DNA from: JAXGTO01 sp040774885
Lineage (GTDB): Bacteria > Actinomycetota > Coriobacteriia > Coriobacteriales > Eggerthellaceae
Length of the DNA stretch: 64,000 bases
Assembly: GCA_040774885.1 (NCBI GenBank)
Contig: JAXGTO010000004.1
Span: forward strand, 1-64,000
Direction of reading: 5' to 3'
The notes below the pieces were generated by a model, which was not told the DNA's origin, ran no database searches, and was given only the letters and a program-made list of their open reading frames with translations. A program made the translations under genes and the position numbers. This document shows positions 33,908 through 42,039 of this stretch, one piece after another (positions within the stretch are counted from its first letter, which is position 1; the number at the start of each line of letters is the position of its first letter).

Positions 33908-34699
33908 TCACTCACCGCCTTCGAAGATGTAATAGACGTTGGGGCCGGTACCCACTTCCACACGGCGCCTGATGGAGAACGCATTGGCCAACGCCTTGCG
34001 CACATCTGAAGACGAATCCTTCAAATCGCCGAATAAGATGGAACCCTCAGAAGCCTCGACGCATAAAGGCAGCTGCCCTTTGTCGATGCGCTCGGAGCAA
34101 AACATGCATTTTTCGACGACACCTTTGCTGCGCGTAGGATAATCGGGGTTGATATCACTGTCGTCTAGATACAAACGCGGATCGCTGAAGTTCAAACTAC
34201 GGGCACCGTAAGGACAAGCGCCCATGCAGAAACGACAGCCGATGCAACGATGATAGTCCATGCTCACGATGCCATCGGAACGCTTGAAGGTAGCCTGCGT
34301 GGGGCAAACCTGAACGCAGGCAGGATCCGTGCAATGGTTGCAGAGCACGGGGTACTGCATCGATTTCATCTGGTCGCTGGTGTACTCGCTGTCGATGTCC
34401 GAAAAAGCCTCCTCGAAGCTCACGCTCCAAATCCACTTGATTTCGGTCTTGGTATCACCGGTGTTCGGCACGTTGTGGGCGGTATGGCAAGCGGTGGCAA
34501 TCTTGTCCATCACCCCAAGGCTATTGAGCTTGGTGACGTTGATCACCAGCCCCCATTGCTTCTCTTTGCCGTCCGCATCGAGGCCGGAAGTGATTTCACC
34601 ATTGGTGGTCTGCTCTGTAGAACAGCCAGTCAAAGGAATCAGACCCGCAACGCATGCGGCAGCGCCGACCTTGAGGAAGTCGCGTCTCGCGATCGTCAT
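33908..34699 (-). CDS. dsrO: DsrO, Tat-exported polyferredoxin subunit
   Basis: Extracytoplasmic iron-sulfur subunit, 263 residues. The N-terminus MTIARRDFLKVGAAACVAGL is a twin-arginine signal followed by a lipobox-like LTGC. Cluster motifs visible: CNHCTDPACVQVCPTQA, RCIGCRFCMGACPYGAR and KCMFCSERIDKGQLPLC. It passes electrons between DsrJ and DsrP. It starts six bases after dsrJ in the canonical J-O-P order. Confidence 0.93.
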   Translation of the reverse strand: MTIARRDFLKVGAAACVAGLIPLTGCSTEQTTNGEITSGLDADGKEKQWGLVINVTKLNSLGVMDKIATACHTAHNVPNTGDTKTEIKWIWSVSFEEAFSDIDSEYTSDQMKSMQYPVLCNHCTDPACVQVCPTQATFKRSDGIVSMDYHRCIGCRFCMGACPYGARSLNFSDPRLYLDDSDINPDYPTRSKGVVEKCMFCSERIDKGQLPLCVEASEGSILFGDLKDSSSDVRKALANAFSIRRRVEVGTGPNVYYIFEGGE

Positions 34700-34705
34700 G
34701 TTGGC

Positions 34706-35113
34706 CTACCCTTCTGCCTGAAGCGTTTGATCGGACGGACTGTGGCATTCCCAGCAATACAAACTGACTGCGGAATAAGAGTGACAACTGTTGCAGAACT
34801 CTTCAGGGTTCGAGTGGCAGCTCAAGCAGGTGTCATCAAGGCTCATTTCGTAAACCTGCCCCGAGCTGCTGGTATAAGTGGTGGCGCCATCGCGCACAAC
34901 CTCATTGCGCCATTGGTCGAGCAGCTGCATATGCGAACTCTTCATATATTCCGTGTCTTCAATGCACTTCTTATCGGACATGGCGTTGATGGTTGGCGTA
35001 TCCAAGCTGGGCGATTCATGCGAGCCGTCCGAGCCGGCATTGGCCAGGAAAGGCACCAGCATGATGGCACAGAATACGACGACGAATAAGGCGATCTTCG
35101 CTTTTGCACTCAT
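34706..35113 (-). CDS. dsrJ: DsrJ, triheme cytochrome c
   Basis: Small periplasm-facing cytochrome of the DsrMKJOP complex. It has 135 residues with an N-terminal signal anchor (KIALFVVVFCAIMLVPFLANA) and three heme c sites: CLSCH, CNSCH and CWECH. The conserved CIEDTEYMKSSHM segment near residue 50 supplies the unusual distal ligands known in DsrJ. Its ATG overlaps the dsrK stop (ATGA). Its presence implies cytochrome c maturation in this organism; no ccm or res genes lie in the window. Confidence 0.94.
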   Translation of the reverse strand: MSAKAKIALFVVVFCAIMLVPFLANAGSDGSHESPSLDTPTINAMSDKKCIEDTEYMKSSHMQLLDQWRNEVVRDGATTYTSSSGQVYEMSLDDTCLSCHSNPEEFCNSCHSYSAVSLYCWECHSPSDQTLQAEG

Positions 35114-36795
35114 CAGTTGCCCTCCTTGCCCTCAGCAGCTTGAGCAGCAGCGGCAGCCTCGGCTTTTGCAGCGGCTTCAGCGGCTTCGCGCTTCTTTTTA
35201 GCGGCAGGCAGCTCTTCCAAACGAAGGTCGGTGGTTCGTTCCTTTTCACCATCCATGATCAAGGCATTGCCTACCAATTCATGAACGCCGGTGACGCGCG
35301 TTCCGGGGACCCAATAATCCATCAAAGGCGGGAACGCAACGCGGTCGATGGCACAAATGTTGGCCAGCGTGTTGACGCCATAGCGATCGCGCACTGATCG
35401 GACGGCTTCCGCACGTGGGAATCCGCCACGCATGCGCAGTTCCATGTTCTCGCCCGCATTGAGCCCAGCGCCGCTTCCGCAACAGAGGGTTTTTTCGCGA
35501 ATGGTTTCCTCGGGCATCTCGTAGAAGTGGTTGCACACCTTGTTGATGATGTAGCGGGGTTCATCGAGGATGCCCATGCCACGAGCGGGATTGCAAGAGT
35601 CATGGAACGTGACAACCAGATGATCGTTGCGGCTTTTATCGAGTTTGAGCTTGTCGTGATACAACAGGTCAGCCGTGAATTCCGCGATATGGACCATCTT
35701 GGTGTGGGAAGCATTCTCGAACTTGGTTCCCGTGATGGGCGAAACCGGTTGCTCCAAGAAATCTGCAGGTCCATTCCAAGTGTCCATGTACTGGTTTACC
35801 ACGCGCCACATATGGCCGCATTCGCCGCCGAGAATCCATTTGACACCCAAGCGCTCCGCTTCTGCATACATCTTGGCATTGAGGCGCTTCGCCATCTCGT
35901 TGGTGGTGAAGAATCCGAAATTGCCGCCCTCGGATGCATAGGTGCTCAGGGTGTAGTCGATGCCCAACTGTTCAAGCAGCATGATATAGCCCATGAATGT
36001 GAACGTGCCCGGCTCGGCGTACAAGTCACCCGAAGGTACCACCAGCAATATTTCAGCACCCTTGCGATTGAACGAGGGCTCGATATGCTTGCCGGTAATA
36101 TCCTCGAGGTCCTCCATCATGAATTCGACGTTGCCGATGATGGTCTGGGGTTCCAAGCCGACATGATTGCCTTTCTGGAAGCAATTGGCTACCGGCCCAG
36201 CGATCCAGTCGGTATTCAGGCCAACCAGGTTGAGCAGTTCGCGTCCCATGATGGTGATCTCTGCTTGGTCGATGCCATAAGGGCAGAATGCGGAACAACG
36301 ACGGCACTCAGTGCATTGATAGAAGTAATACCACCACTCTTTGAGCACATCGACGGTCAAGTCGCGCGCACCTACCAGGCTTCCGAACATCTTGCCCGAA
36401 GTGGTGAAATAACGTCGGTAGACCGAACGCAGCAATTCAGCACGAACGACGGGCATGTTCTTGGGATCGCCTGAGCCCATATAGAAATGGCACTTGTCGG
36501 CACAGGCGCCACAGCGGACGCACACGTCCATATACAGCTGGAAGGACCGATACTTCTTCATGAGGTCCTGCATGCCGTTGAGGATTATTTCCTTCCAATT
36601 TTCCGGAAGGCCCCAATCCTCTTCAGCCGGAGACCAATCGTGCGGATTGGGCATACCGACAGCCTCGATGTTCTTGGCTTTGGCGCCATAGCAATACATA
36701 CCCTCTTTGAACTGGGTAGGTTGATCCATCCAGCCCGTTTTGGGCATGGACAAATCGAAATCGAGAATCTCTTTTTGATCCGGTGTCTTAGCCAT
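35113..36795 (-). CDS. dsrK: DsrK, HdrD-like catalytic iron-sulfur subunit
   Basis: Cytoplasmic subunit thought to reduce the DsrC trisulfide. It has 560 residues: ferredoxin-type clusters CVRCGACADKCHFYMG and CTECRRCSAFCPYGI, followed by two CCG-type regions (GGECGH, HDSCNPARGMG and CCGSGAG) that hold the special [4Fe-4S] centre. A Lys/Ala/Glu-rich C-terminal tail of about 30 residues (AAEAAAKAEAAAAAQAAEGK) is an accessory feature. ATG 36795 follows GGAGGAG; the open frame runs further upstream without homology. It lies five bases after dsrM. Confidence 0.94.
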   Translation of the reverse strand: MAKTPDQKEILDFDLSMPKTGWMDQPTQFKEGMYCYGAKAKNIEAVGMPNPHDWSPAEEDWGLPENWKEIILNGMQDLMKKYRSFQLYMDVCVRCGACADKCHFYMGSGDPKNMPVVRAELLRSVYRRYFTTSGKMFGSLVGARDLTVDVLKEWWYYFYQCTECRRCSAFCPYGIDQAEITIMGRELLNLVGLNTDWIAGPVANCFQKGNHVGLEPQTIIGNVEFMMEDLEDITGKHIEPSFNRKGAEILLVVPSGDLYAEPGTFTFMGYIMLLEQLGIDYTLSTYASEGGNFGFFTTNEMAKRLNAKMYAEAERLGVKWILGGECGHMWRVVNQYMDTWNGPADFLEQPVSPITGTKFENASHTKMVHIAEFTADLLYHDKLKLDKSRNDHLVVTFHDSCNPARGMGILDEPRYIINKVCNHFYEMPEETIREKTLCCGSGAGLNAGENMELRMRGGFPRAEAVRSVRDRYGVNTLANICAIDRVAFPPLMDYWVPGTRVTGVHELVGNALIMDGEKERTTDLRLEELPAAKKKREAAEAAAKAEAAAAAQAAEGKEGN

Positions 36796-36800
36796 GAGCG

Positions 36801-37793
36801 TTACTCCTCCGAATCCAGAGGCAGTCCGACTTTTTTCATTTTCTCCCCGAACTCCTCTTCGTATTCGGCGTAGGTATGAACCTTTACCTTGTAATTCCAC
36901 GGGTTGATATGACGGCGCATACGGCTGTCATTGGCAAGGTTACGCGTCGGGCTGAGGAATACGCCGCCAGAATGCATGAGCTTGCTCCACGGGAAATAGA
37001 TGAGCAAGGTGCACACAAGCCCCAGATGCACATAGAAGATGGGTTCGATGCTTGCGCTTGCAACAGGATGGAGCGTAACCAAGCCCATGGTGATCTCCTT
37101 GATGCCCGCCACATCAACACGGAACACATAGCGCATCAACACGCCGGTGATGGCAATACCCAGCAGCAAGAACAGCGGAAAGAAGTCCACGGAAAGCGAA
37201 ATGAATCGAATCCGGGGAATGACTACGCGCCTGAGGAACAGGAACGTCAAGCCCGCCAAGATGAACACATCTGTCAAATACAGGATCGGCAGTCCGATTT
37301 GAAACATGCCATCGACACTCTCGATAGCCTGGATGAACTGAGGAACAGGATCGAGGAACAATCTGAAATGACGGATGACGATAACCAGCATTGACCAATG
37401 AAACATCAAACCGAACAACCACAGCCACTTGGCCGAGCCGATGGTCATGCCGTCATCGCGCTTTTCAACCTTGCTGTTACGGAACAAAGAACGGAACAGG
37501 AAAATCTCCAAGAGCATGCGTCCGATAACGCCGGCATACGATGAAGGATTGTCCGTTTTCGCCTGCTTGATCCACGGAAGGCTCTTTTGCTGACCGCACG
37601 TGGTGGGAATGCAGAACGGCACGGCCGACCTGCCCCATCGGATGATGCGAAAAGAAAAGCCGACCACGAATAGGATAAATGCGGCATAAGGAAGCACGAT
37701 GCCGAAGAATGCATACATCTGAAGGCTCGAAGTGCAAACCCATGCGATGCCGGCAATCACCGCCACCAGCACCAAAGGAACGGCTATCTTCAT
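36801..37793 (-). CDS. dsrM: DsrM, cytochrome b subunit (NarI-like)
   Basis: Membrane diheme cytochrome b that oxidises menaquinol and donates electrons to DsrK. It has 330 residues with about six transmembrane helices; KLMHSGGVFLSPTRN near residue 285 is characteristic of DsrM. It follows the RsbRD-like gene with only one base between stop and start. DsrM, K, J, O and P are all present and intact, so the complex is of the full five-subunit type. Confidence 0.93.
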   Translation of the reverse strand: MKIAVPLVLVAVIAGIAWVCTSSLQMYAFFGIVLPYAAFILFVVGFSFRIIRWGRSAVPFCIPTTCGQQKSLPWIKQAKTDNPSSYAGVIGRMLLEIFLFRSLFRNSKVEKRDDGMTIGSAKWLWLFGLMFHWSMLVIVIRHFRLFLDPVPQFIQAIESVDGMFQIGLPILYLTDVFILAGLTFLFLRRVVIPRIRFISLSVDFFPLFLLLGIAITGVLMRYVFRVDVAGIKEITMGLVTLHPVASASIEPIFYVHLGLVCTLLIYFPWSKLMHSGGVFLSPTRNLANDSRMRRHINPWNYKVKVHTYAEYEEEFGEKMKKVGLPLDSEE

Positions 37794-37794
37794 G

Positions 37795-38313
37795 CTAGCC
37801 CTTTCTCGAATTCGCTAGGTATGAGTCCATCTGGCGCTCTAAAGTCTTCTCGCGACGTTTGATCTCATCGACACGCAGCTGCATGATCTGTTCGCGGCAT
37901 TGGCAGTAATAGTCCATTGCATGGAGCAAGCAAGCATCGATGCGCTTATCCACTTTTGTCATCGTGCCGCTATCGGCATCGGCGCTCCCGATCCGGGAGA
38001 ATACGATCGTCCTGAGCTCCGAAAAGGGAGAGAGAGCGGAGGAAGGAACGGGATCTTGGAGCGCCTTCAGCCGGCAAAGATCATCCACAGACTCTGGGAT
38101 GGTCGGCTCATTGTCCTCAGAAAACAGGTATTCGACCACTTCATGGGCCGTTTTATCGACATGATAAGCAACGGGATTGCTATAACGACGCGACTCGAAA
38201 TCGCCATCCATGCCATCGAAGTCAGTGGGAGAATCGAGAACCTTCCGCCATTCGCGGACGATCATCTCTCCCTTATCATCATTTTTAATGTGAAACGCCA
38301 CAATAGCCCCCAT
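37795..38313 (-). CDS. RsbRD N-terminal-domain protein
   Basis: A 172-residue protein resembling the stand-alone RsbT co-antagonist RsbRD N-terminal domain. Supporting segments are RRYSNPVAYHVDKTAHEVVE, LCRLKALQDPVPSSALSPF and a C-terminal YCQCREQIMQLRVDEIKRRE, which mirror the usual FxNPVG, IRAVQDF-PSQA and MxCREKIYELRxNEVKRR blocks. Such proteins commonly precede dsrMKJOP in sulfate reducers; their role is unknown but regulatory or sensory. No STAS domain, RsbT or RsbS is encoded here. ATG 38313 is chosen over TTG 38322; no strong ribosome-binding site is seen at either. Confidence 0.72.
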   Translation of the reverse strand: MGAIVAFHIKNDDKGEMIVREWRKVLDSPTDFDGMDGDFESRRYSNPVAYHVDKTAHEVVEYLFSEDNEPTIPESVDDLCRLKALQDPVPSSALSPFSELRTIVFSRIGSADADSGTMTKVDKRIDACLLHAMDYYCQCREQIMQLRVDEIKRREKTLERQMDSYLANSRKG

Positions 38314-38386
38314 ATCCGGCAAAACCGGGCTTATCTCTTTACTATTGGGTCTATACGTGTCCTAGGGAACACGCAGAATACAGTGC

Positions 38387-38608
38387 CTATTCAGGCTCGG
38401 CAACTTTGCCCTTCAGGGCGATGAAGGTAGTGGTGATGTAGAGGTACTCCACCTTATCCTCAAAGGCAAGTTCTTTGACTGCAAGGTCGACAGCAGACTT
38501 CTTTTCACCGATCTGCTGAGCTATTTCCTTGCTCTTGGCTTTCTCGACCGTGTCGAGATAAGCAAGGACTTCTTCTTTGATCTTGGGATCTGCGGGACCT
38601 TTATCCAT
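38387..38608 (-). CDS. dsrD: DsrD-like winged-helix protein
   Basis: Small acidic protein of 73 residues with a winged-helix outline: helix KIKEEVLAYLDTVEKAKSKE, helix KSAVDLAVKELAFEDKVEYL and a C-terminal strand ending TTFIALKGK, comparable to the VLxALVNDEVLEFW...TTMYGLKG end of DsrD. DsrD is an allosteric activator of DsrAB and a marker of the reductive direction. In many sulfate reducers dsrD follows dsrB; here it opens the dsrMKJOPCN unit, 73 bases before the RsbRD-like gene. AGGGG precedes the ATG. Confidence 0.75.
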   Translation of the reverse strand: MDKGPADPKIKEEVLAYLDTVEKAKSKEIAQQIGEKKSAVDLAVKELAFEDKVEYLYITTTFIALKGKVAEPE

Positions 38609-38667
38609 GGTGATACCCCTATCCGACTTGAATTATGTCAAACCGCCTTGTATAAAACCCTCCGATG

Positions 38668-38705
38668 ATGATTTAATCATGCGCAAATAACCTTGTAAAA
38701 TACAA
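38668..38705. promoter_or_regulatory. Two short palindromes upstream of dsrD
   Basis: ATGATTTAATCAT (38668-38680) and TTGTAAAATACAA (38693-38705) are both 13-base dyads with a single or triple centre, 25 bases apart centre to centre. They lie in the 286-base divergent region between dsrD (minus) and met8 (plus), whose remaining content includes a possible -10 TACAAT (38845-38850) for met8. They are candidate operator sites; the cognate regulator is unknown. Confidence 0.35.
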
Positions 38706-38894
38706 TCAATTCATTGCTCGATTACAAAAGTTTATGACAGGTGAAATGCCTGATGATTGCCGTGTTTATAGAGCAAAAAAGCTCAATCGAAAACAGGTGC
38801 GTCCAGGAGTGTCCTATCTGCACTTCCGGCAAGCTTTCAGATGTTACAATCGCAGGCATACAACGAACTTTCGATTTGATGATTGCGAGGCCGC

Positions 38895-39533
38895 ATGGCT
38901 AACGTCTACCCCGTTGTTTTGCTGCTGGAAGGAAAGAGGGCCGTCGTCATCGGCGGCGGTGCAGTAGCCGAGCGCAAAGTACTTGGTTTGCTCGAATGCG
39001 ATGCGATCGTCGAGGTGATTTCACCCGAGATCACAGAAGGCATTCAAGAGCTCGTAGACGAATCCCGCTGCAGCTGGAAACAGAAATGCTACGAAGCAAC
39101 CGACCTCGAACGTGCTGATATCGTATTCGCCGCTACCGACGATGAGCCGGTCAATACGCGTGTTTTCGAAGACGCCACGAGCTTGCGCCTGATGGTCAAC
39201 GTTGCCGACCGACCAGAACTGTGCAGCTTCTACCTTCCCTCGGTCATGCGACGCGGCGATTTGTGCATTTCGGTGTCCACCCAAGGCGGAAGCCCATTGT
39301 TGGCGCGACGCATCCGGGCCGAGCTCGAAGACCGCTACGATGACGTCTACGGCGACTATGTTGCGCTGCTCCAGAACTGCCGCAACAACGTGAAGGCGCA
39401 CGTGCCCGAAACGAAACGCATGGCCTTCTGGGAAGAAGCTACTGACGGGCGTGTCCTGAATTTGCTGCAAGACGGCAATGCCGCTGATGCTGAAGCCCTA
39501 TTGAGCGAAGTACTGCAAGCCTATTCAGCGTGA
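38895..39533 (+). CDS. Precorrin-2 dehydrogenase / sirohydrochlorin ferrochelatase (Met8/CysG-N type)
   Basis: Converts precorrin-2 to sirohydrochlorin with NAD and probably inserts iron to give siroheme, the cofactor precursor of DsrAB. The 212 residues show the NAD fold VVIGGGAVAERKVLGLLE and the family core NVADRPELCSFYLPSVMRRG followed by STQGGSPLLARRIRAELE. The aspartate of VADRP corresponds to the general catalytic residue. ATG 38895 follows GCGAGG. It is divergent from dsrD, and its 3' end overlaps the convergent HEAT-like gene by 13 bases. Precorrin-2 itself would come from the cobA-hemD fusion at 45832-47358. Confidence 0.9.
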   Translation: MANVYPVVLLLEGKRAVVIGGGAVAERKVLGLLECDAIVEVISPEITEGIQELVDESRCSWKQKCYEATDLERADIVFAATDDEPVNTRVFEDATSLRLMVNVADRPELCSFYLPSVMRRGDLCISVSTQGGSPLLARRIRAELEDRYDDVYGDYVALLQNCRNNVKAHVPETKRMAFWEEATDGRVLNLLQDGNAADAEALLSEVLQAYSA

Positions 39534-40021
39534 GGTTGGTCGCCGTTTTCAAGCTTTTTACGGAGGGAATCGATGGATTCCTTGAACTCGGCTGCCTCCG
39601 AGACGCCGTTTGAAGCCACCATGTCGTAAGCTCGCACAAGACTCGGTTGAAACGTCAATTCGTCAATTGCCGCACAATACGCGAATGAGAAGTACTTGCC
39701 GTACAGATTCGGCGCCCCCGCAATAACCGCTCCGCAGATTTCAGGGGCAGACCAGGCGTTGTTTCCTCCTTCTTCGTTCATCGACCACAACTGTCGTCTG
39801 ATGGTTTCGAAGAAGAAATCACGCATGTCATCGGCTCTTTCCCTGGCCAAGAAACGCAGGCAATCTATGGCATTGCGATGGATGGGCGCATCGGGGTCAT
39901 AGGCAAGCCTGACCAAATAGCGCCTTACCCTATCGGGATCTTGGTCGAACAATGCAAGGAGCTCGCCTCGATCGTCAACAGAAACGATGCGTGCGATATC
40001 TTGTTTGCTGAACATGGCCAT
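39521..40021 (-). CDS. HEAT-repeat-like protein
   Basis: A 166-residue, probably all-helical cytoplasmic protein. DPDAPIHRNAIDCLRFLARE is a HEAT-type helical pair, and RRQLWSMNEEGGNNAWSAPE recalls the conserved RR.LWSLNDESGG..W.aPE block of HEAT/PBS-lyase-like proteins of anaerobes (DVU0298 type). Function is unknown; these repeats usually serve as protein-protein scaffolds. It is the last gene of the ferredoxin-dsrAB-transporter run, separated from the preceding gene by a strong hairpin. Confidence 0.55.
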   Translation of the reverse strand: MAMFSKQDIARIVSVDDRGELLALFDQDPDRVRRYLVRLAYDPDAPIHRNAIDCLRFLARERADDMRDFFFETIRRQLWSMNEEGGNNAWSAPEICGAVIAGAPNLYGKYFSFAYCAAIDELTFQPSLVRAYDMVASNGVSEAAEFKESIDSLRKKLENGDQPHAE

Positions 40022-40056
40022 GATGATTTCTCCCTACCGGATTGCCCGATGAAGCA

Positions 40057-40093
40057 CCGAGGCGCCTGGCATGACAACTGCCAGGCGCCTCGG
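40057..40093 (-). terminator. 15-bp perfect hairpin between two genes downstream of dsrAB
   Basis: CCGAGGCGCCTGGCA / TGCCAGGCGCCTCGG with a 7-base loop, 24 bases after the stop of the cysteine-containing gene and 35 bases before the HEAT-like gene. No U-tract on either side. It is the longest perfect stem seen in the window. Confidence 0.6.
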
Positions 40094-40117
40094 ACGAAAC
40101 CCAGAAAACGAAGGAAT

Positions 40118-40495
40118 CTAAATCATCCCCCATTTGCGAGTATATTCGCTGAAAAGCTCATAATCATTCTCGGAGATGCCTGCTTCTTCGAGCTTTGGCA
40201 AGATATCCTCATAGATCATGGTTTCCGTTTCCATCCATATACCATCTTTTTTAACCGTGATATCCCAATCATCATGGATACGTTGGAGCGCTTCCATGGT
40301 CTTGGCGCACTGGGATATGCAATCACCGGTGTAAGAAGCCAAAGCCTCAACGTTCTCAGGCGTGGCCTCCATTTTCTTGATGGTTTGCCAAGGTGATTTG
40401 CCTCGGGAGCAACGCCACTCCCCCCGTTCGAAGAACGGGAGGAAGAAGCAGGCGTTCTGGATGCAGGTCTCTTTTACGGGTTTGCTGTCTGTCAT
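40118..40495 (-). CDS. Hypothetical cysteine-containing protein in the dsrAB gene run
   Basis: A 125-residue soluble protein that I do not recognise. It has an N-terminal cysteine group (KETCIQNACFF and EWRCSRGKSPWQ: Cys11, 16 and 29), a second pair in TGDCISQCAKTME (Cys59 and 63) and an acidic helical C-terminal half. The spacing suggests a metal site or disulfide chemistry rather than a standard ferredoxin. It starts four bases after the YeiH-type transporter stop with GGAG upstream, so it is co-expressed with that transporter and probably with dsrAB. Confidence 0.65.
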   Translation of the reverse strand: MTDSKPVKETCIQNACFFLPFFERGEWRCSRGKSPWQTIKKMEATPENVEALASYTGDCISQCAKTMEALQRIHDDWDITVKKDGIWMETETMIYEDILPKLEEAGISENDYELFSEYTRKWGMI

Positions 40496-40499
40496 ACGA

Positions 40500-41864
40500 T
40501 TACGCTCCGAGCACGCCGTTTCCGACTGCGGTCCAGTAGTCATTCATGATGACCGTGGAGAACAGGAAGCCGAGCAAAACGTTGACGCCGACGCCGCAAG
40601 TGAAGGCGACGAAGGGCTTCCAACCGGTGGCAGCGAGCTCCTTGAAGCGCGTGGTCAAGCCGATGCAGAGGAAGCAGAGGACGAACATCCAACCACGGAG
40701 ATTCGTGATGGGTGCCAGCACGTTCGTTTTGATGCTCGCAGTGGTGCTGGGGTCGATAAGTTCGACAACGGTGACGATGATGGAAGCGATGAAGAAGCCG
40801 ATGACGAACTTGGGGAAACGCTCCCAAATGACGCTGCCCTTGGGCTTCTGCTTGGTGCCGTCAGCGTTCTTCTTGGCCTCCCAGACGGTAACGGAGATGA
40901 TGGCCAGGATGAAGGCCCACACGCCTACGAAGATGTCGCGACCGACGACCTTCATCAACGTGAAGGTGGTGGTGGCGCCGTCGCCGAACTGAGCGGCGGC
41001 AGCGATACCGGCGGCATCAGCGAACTCAGAAGTGCCGATCCAGGCACCAGCAGCGCCATCGGAAAGGCCGAGTGCGCGGCAGATAATCGGAAGCAAGAAC
41101 ACCATGACGGTAGCCCAGATAACGACCATCGAGATAGCGACGGACACATGGTCCTTCTTGGCATTTACGGAACTGCCGATGGCGATGGATGCGGAAACGC
41201 CGCAAATCGATCCGCCGGCACCCAGCGTGGCCGCGAAGGGCTTTTCGAGATGCATGGCCTTGGTTGCCACGAAGTAGATAACCAGGAACGTGCTCACGGC
41301 AACTGCGGTGGCCTGGATCAAAGCGACCGGGCCAGATTGCAGAATCAGCGTGAAGGGCAGTGAAGCGCCCAAGAACACGATACCGGTTTTGACGTAGAAC
41401 TCAGTGCGCATGCCCGCTTCGAACCACTCGGGGATCTTCACGAAGTTGCCGATGATCATACCCACGATAAGAGCCATGACGGGAGCCTCGAGGTTGAGCG
41501 TCTTGGCAACGCTCCACGAACCGAGAATCTGCACGATGATAGCCAGCAGGAACAAAAGCGAGTAACCGGCTATGAACTTCCCTACGGGCTTCTTCATGAT
41601 ACCGACGGCCACGGAAAGCACGGCACCGATGATCAGGTACAAAATGAGCAGCTTGGGCAGCAACGGAGCCACCATAGCCGGCATGTCGGCGAAGTTGTCA
41701 TACGCCTTGAATGAAACGGTGATGGCACTCAGAGAGCCGCCAAAAGCCCAGATAATCAGGGCGAGGATGGTGGTTCCAAGGCCGATCCATACGGCCCACC
41801 AGTCTTCCTTCATATAGAGGCTCTGCAAGCCACCGCCGTTTGTTTTTGTGTTGTTGCTTGTCAT
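40500..41864 (-). CDS. YeiH-family putative sulfate/sulfur-anion transporter
   Basis: Membrane protein of the putative sulfate exporter (PSE, YeiH) family, 454 residues with about 11-12 helices. Visible features: GMIIGNFVKIPEWFEAGMRT, KTGIVFLGASLPFTLI, LGAGGSICGVSASIAIGSSV and IGLTTRFKELAATGWKPF. The family's true substrate is uncertain; in this context a sulfur oxyanion or organosulfonate linked to sulfite reduction is plausible. It lies 175 bases after dsrB behind two structured elements, with AAGGAGG before the ATG. Confidence 0.85.
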   Translation of the reverse strand: MTSNNTKTNGGGLQSLYMKEDWWAVWIGLGTTILALIIWAFGGSLSAITVSFKAYDNFADMPAMVAPLLPKLLILYLIIGAVLSVAVGIMKKPVGKFIAGYSLLFLLAIIVQILGSWSVAKTLNLEAPVMALIVGMIIGNFVKIPEWFEAGMRTEFYVKTGIVFLGASLPFTLILQSGPVALIQATAVAVSTFLVIYFVATKAMHLEKPFAATLGAGGSICGVSASIAIGSSVNAKKDHVSVAISMVVIWATVMVFLLPIICRALGLSDGAAGAWIGTSEFADAAGIAAAAQFGDGATTTFTLMKVVGRDIFVGVWAFILAIISVTVWEAKKNADGTKQKPKGSVIWERFPKFVIGFFIASIIVTVVELIDPSTTASIKTNVLAPITNLRGWMFVLCFLCIGLTTRFKELAATGWKPFVAFTCGVGVNVLLGFLFSTVIMNDYWTAVGNGVLGA

Positions 41865-41935
41865 TTATTCCCTCCTTGTAGCGAATAACGACAGGATGCC
41901 CTCAGTACACGGGCTCCTTTGCGATTCGTTCGCGC

Positions 41936-41993
41936 GAGTAGCGATAGACCCATGGAGCGCATTTGACGCTCCTTCCCTTAGCTATCGTTACTC
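41936..41993 (-). promoter_or_regulatory. Structured leader element upstream of the YeiH-type transporter gene
   Basis: An outer 12-base arm pair, GAGTAGCGATAG (41936-41947) and CTATCGTTACTC (41982-41993), pairs with one G/T position and encloses a perfect 6-bp hairpin GGAGCG / CGCTCC (41954-41972). On the transcript it would fold as a long stem with an inner hairpin about 70 bases before the transporter start. It resembles a cis-acting RNA or an operator, but I cannot match it to a known class. Confidence 0.5.
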
Positions 41994-41996
41994 GCA

Positions 41997-42031
41997 CCAT
42001 GCCGCCGCCCAATTGGCGAACGGCGGCATGG
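41997..42031 (-). terminator. Hairpin downstream of dsrB
   Basis: CCATGCCGCCG / CGGCGGCATGG, a perfect 11-bp stem with a 13-base loop, eight bases after the dsrB stop. No U-tract. Probably a partial terminator or 3' stabiliser of the ferredoxin-dsrAB transcript. Confidence 0.58.
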
Positions 42032-42039
42032 GGTCCTTG

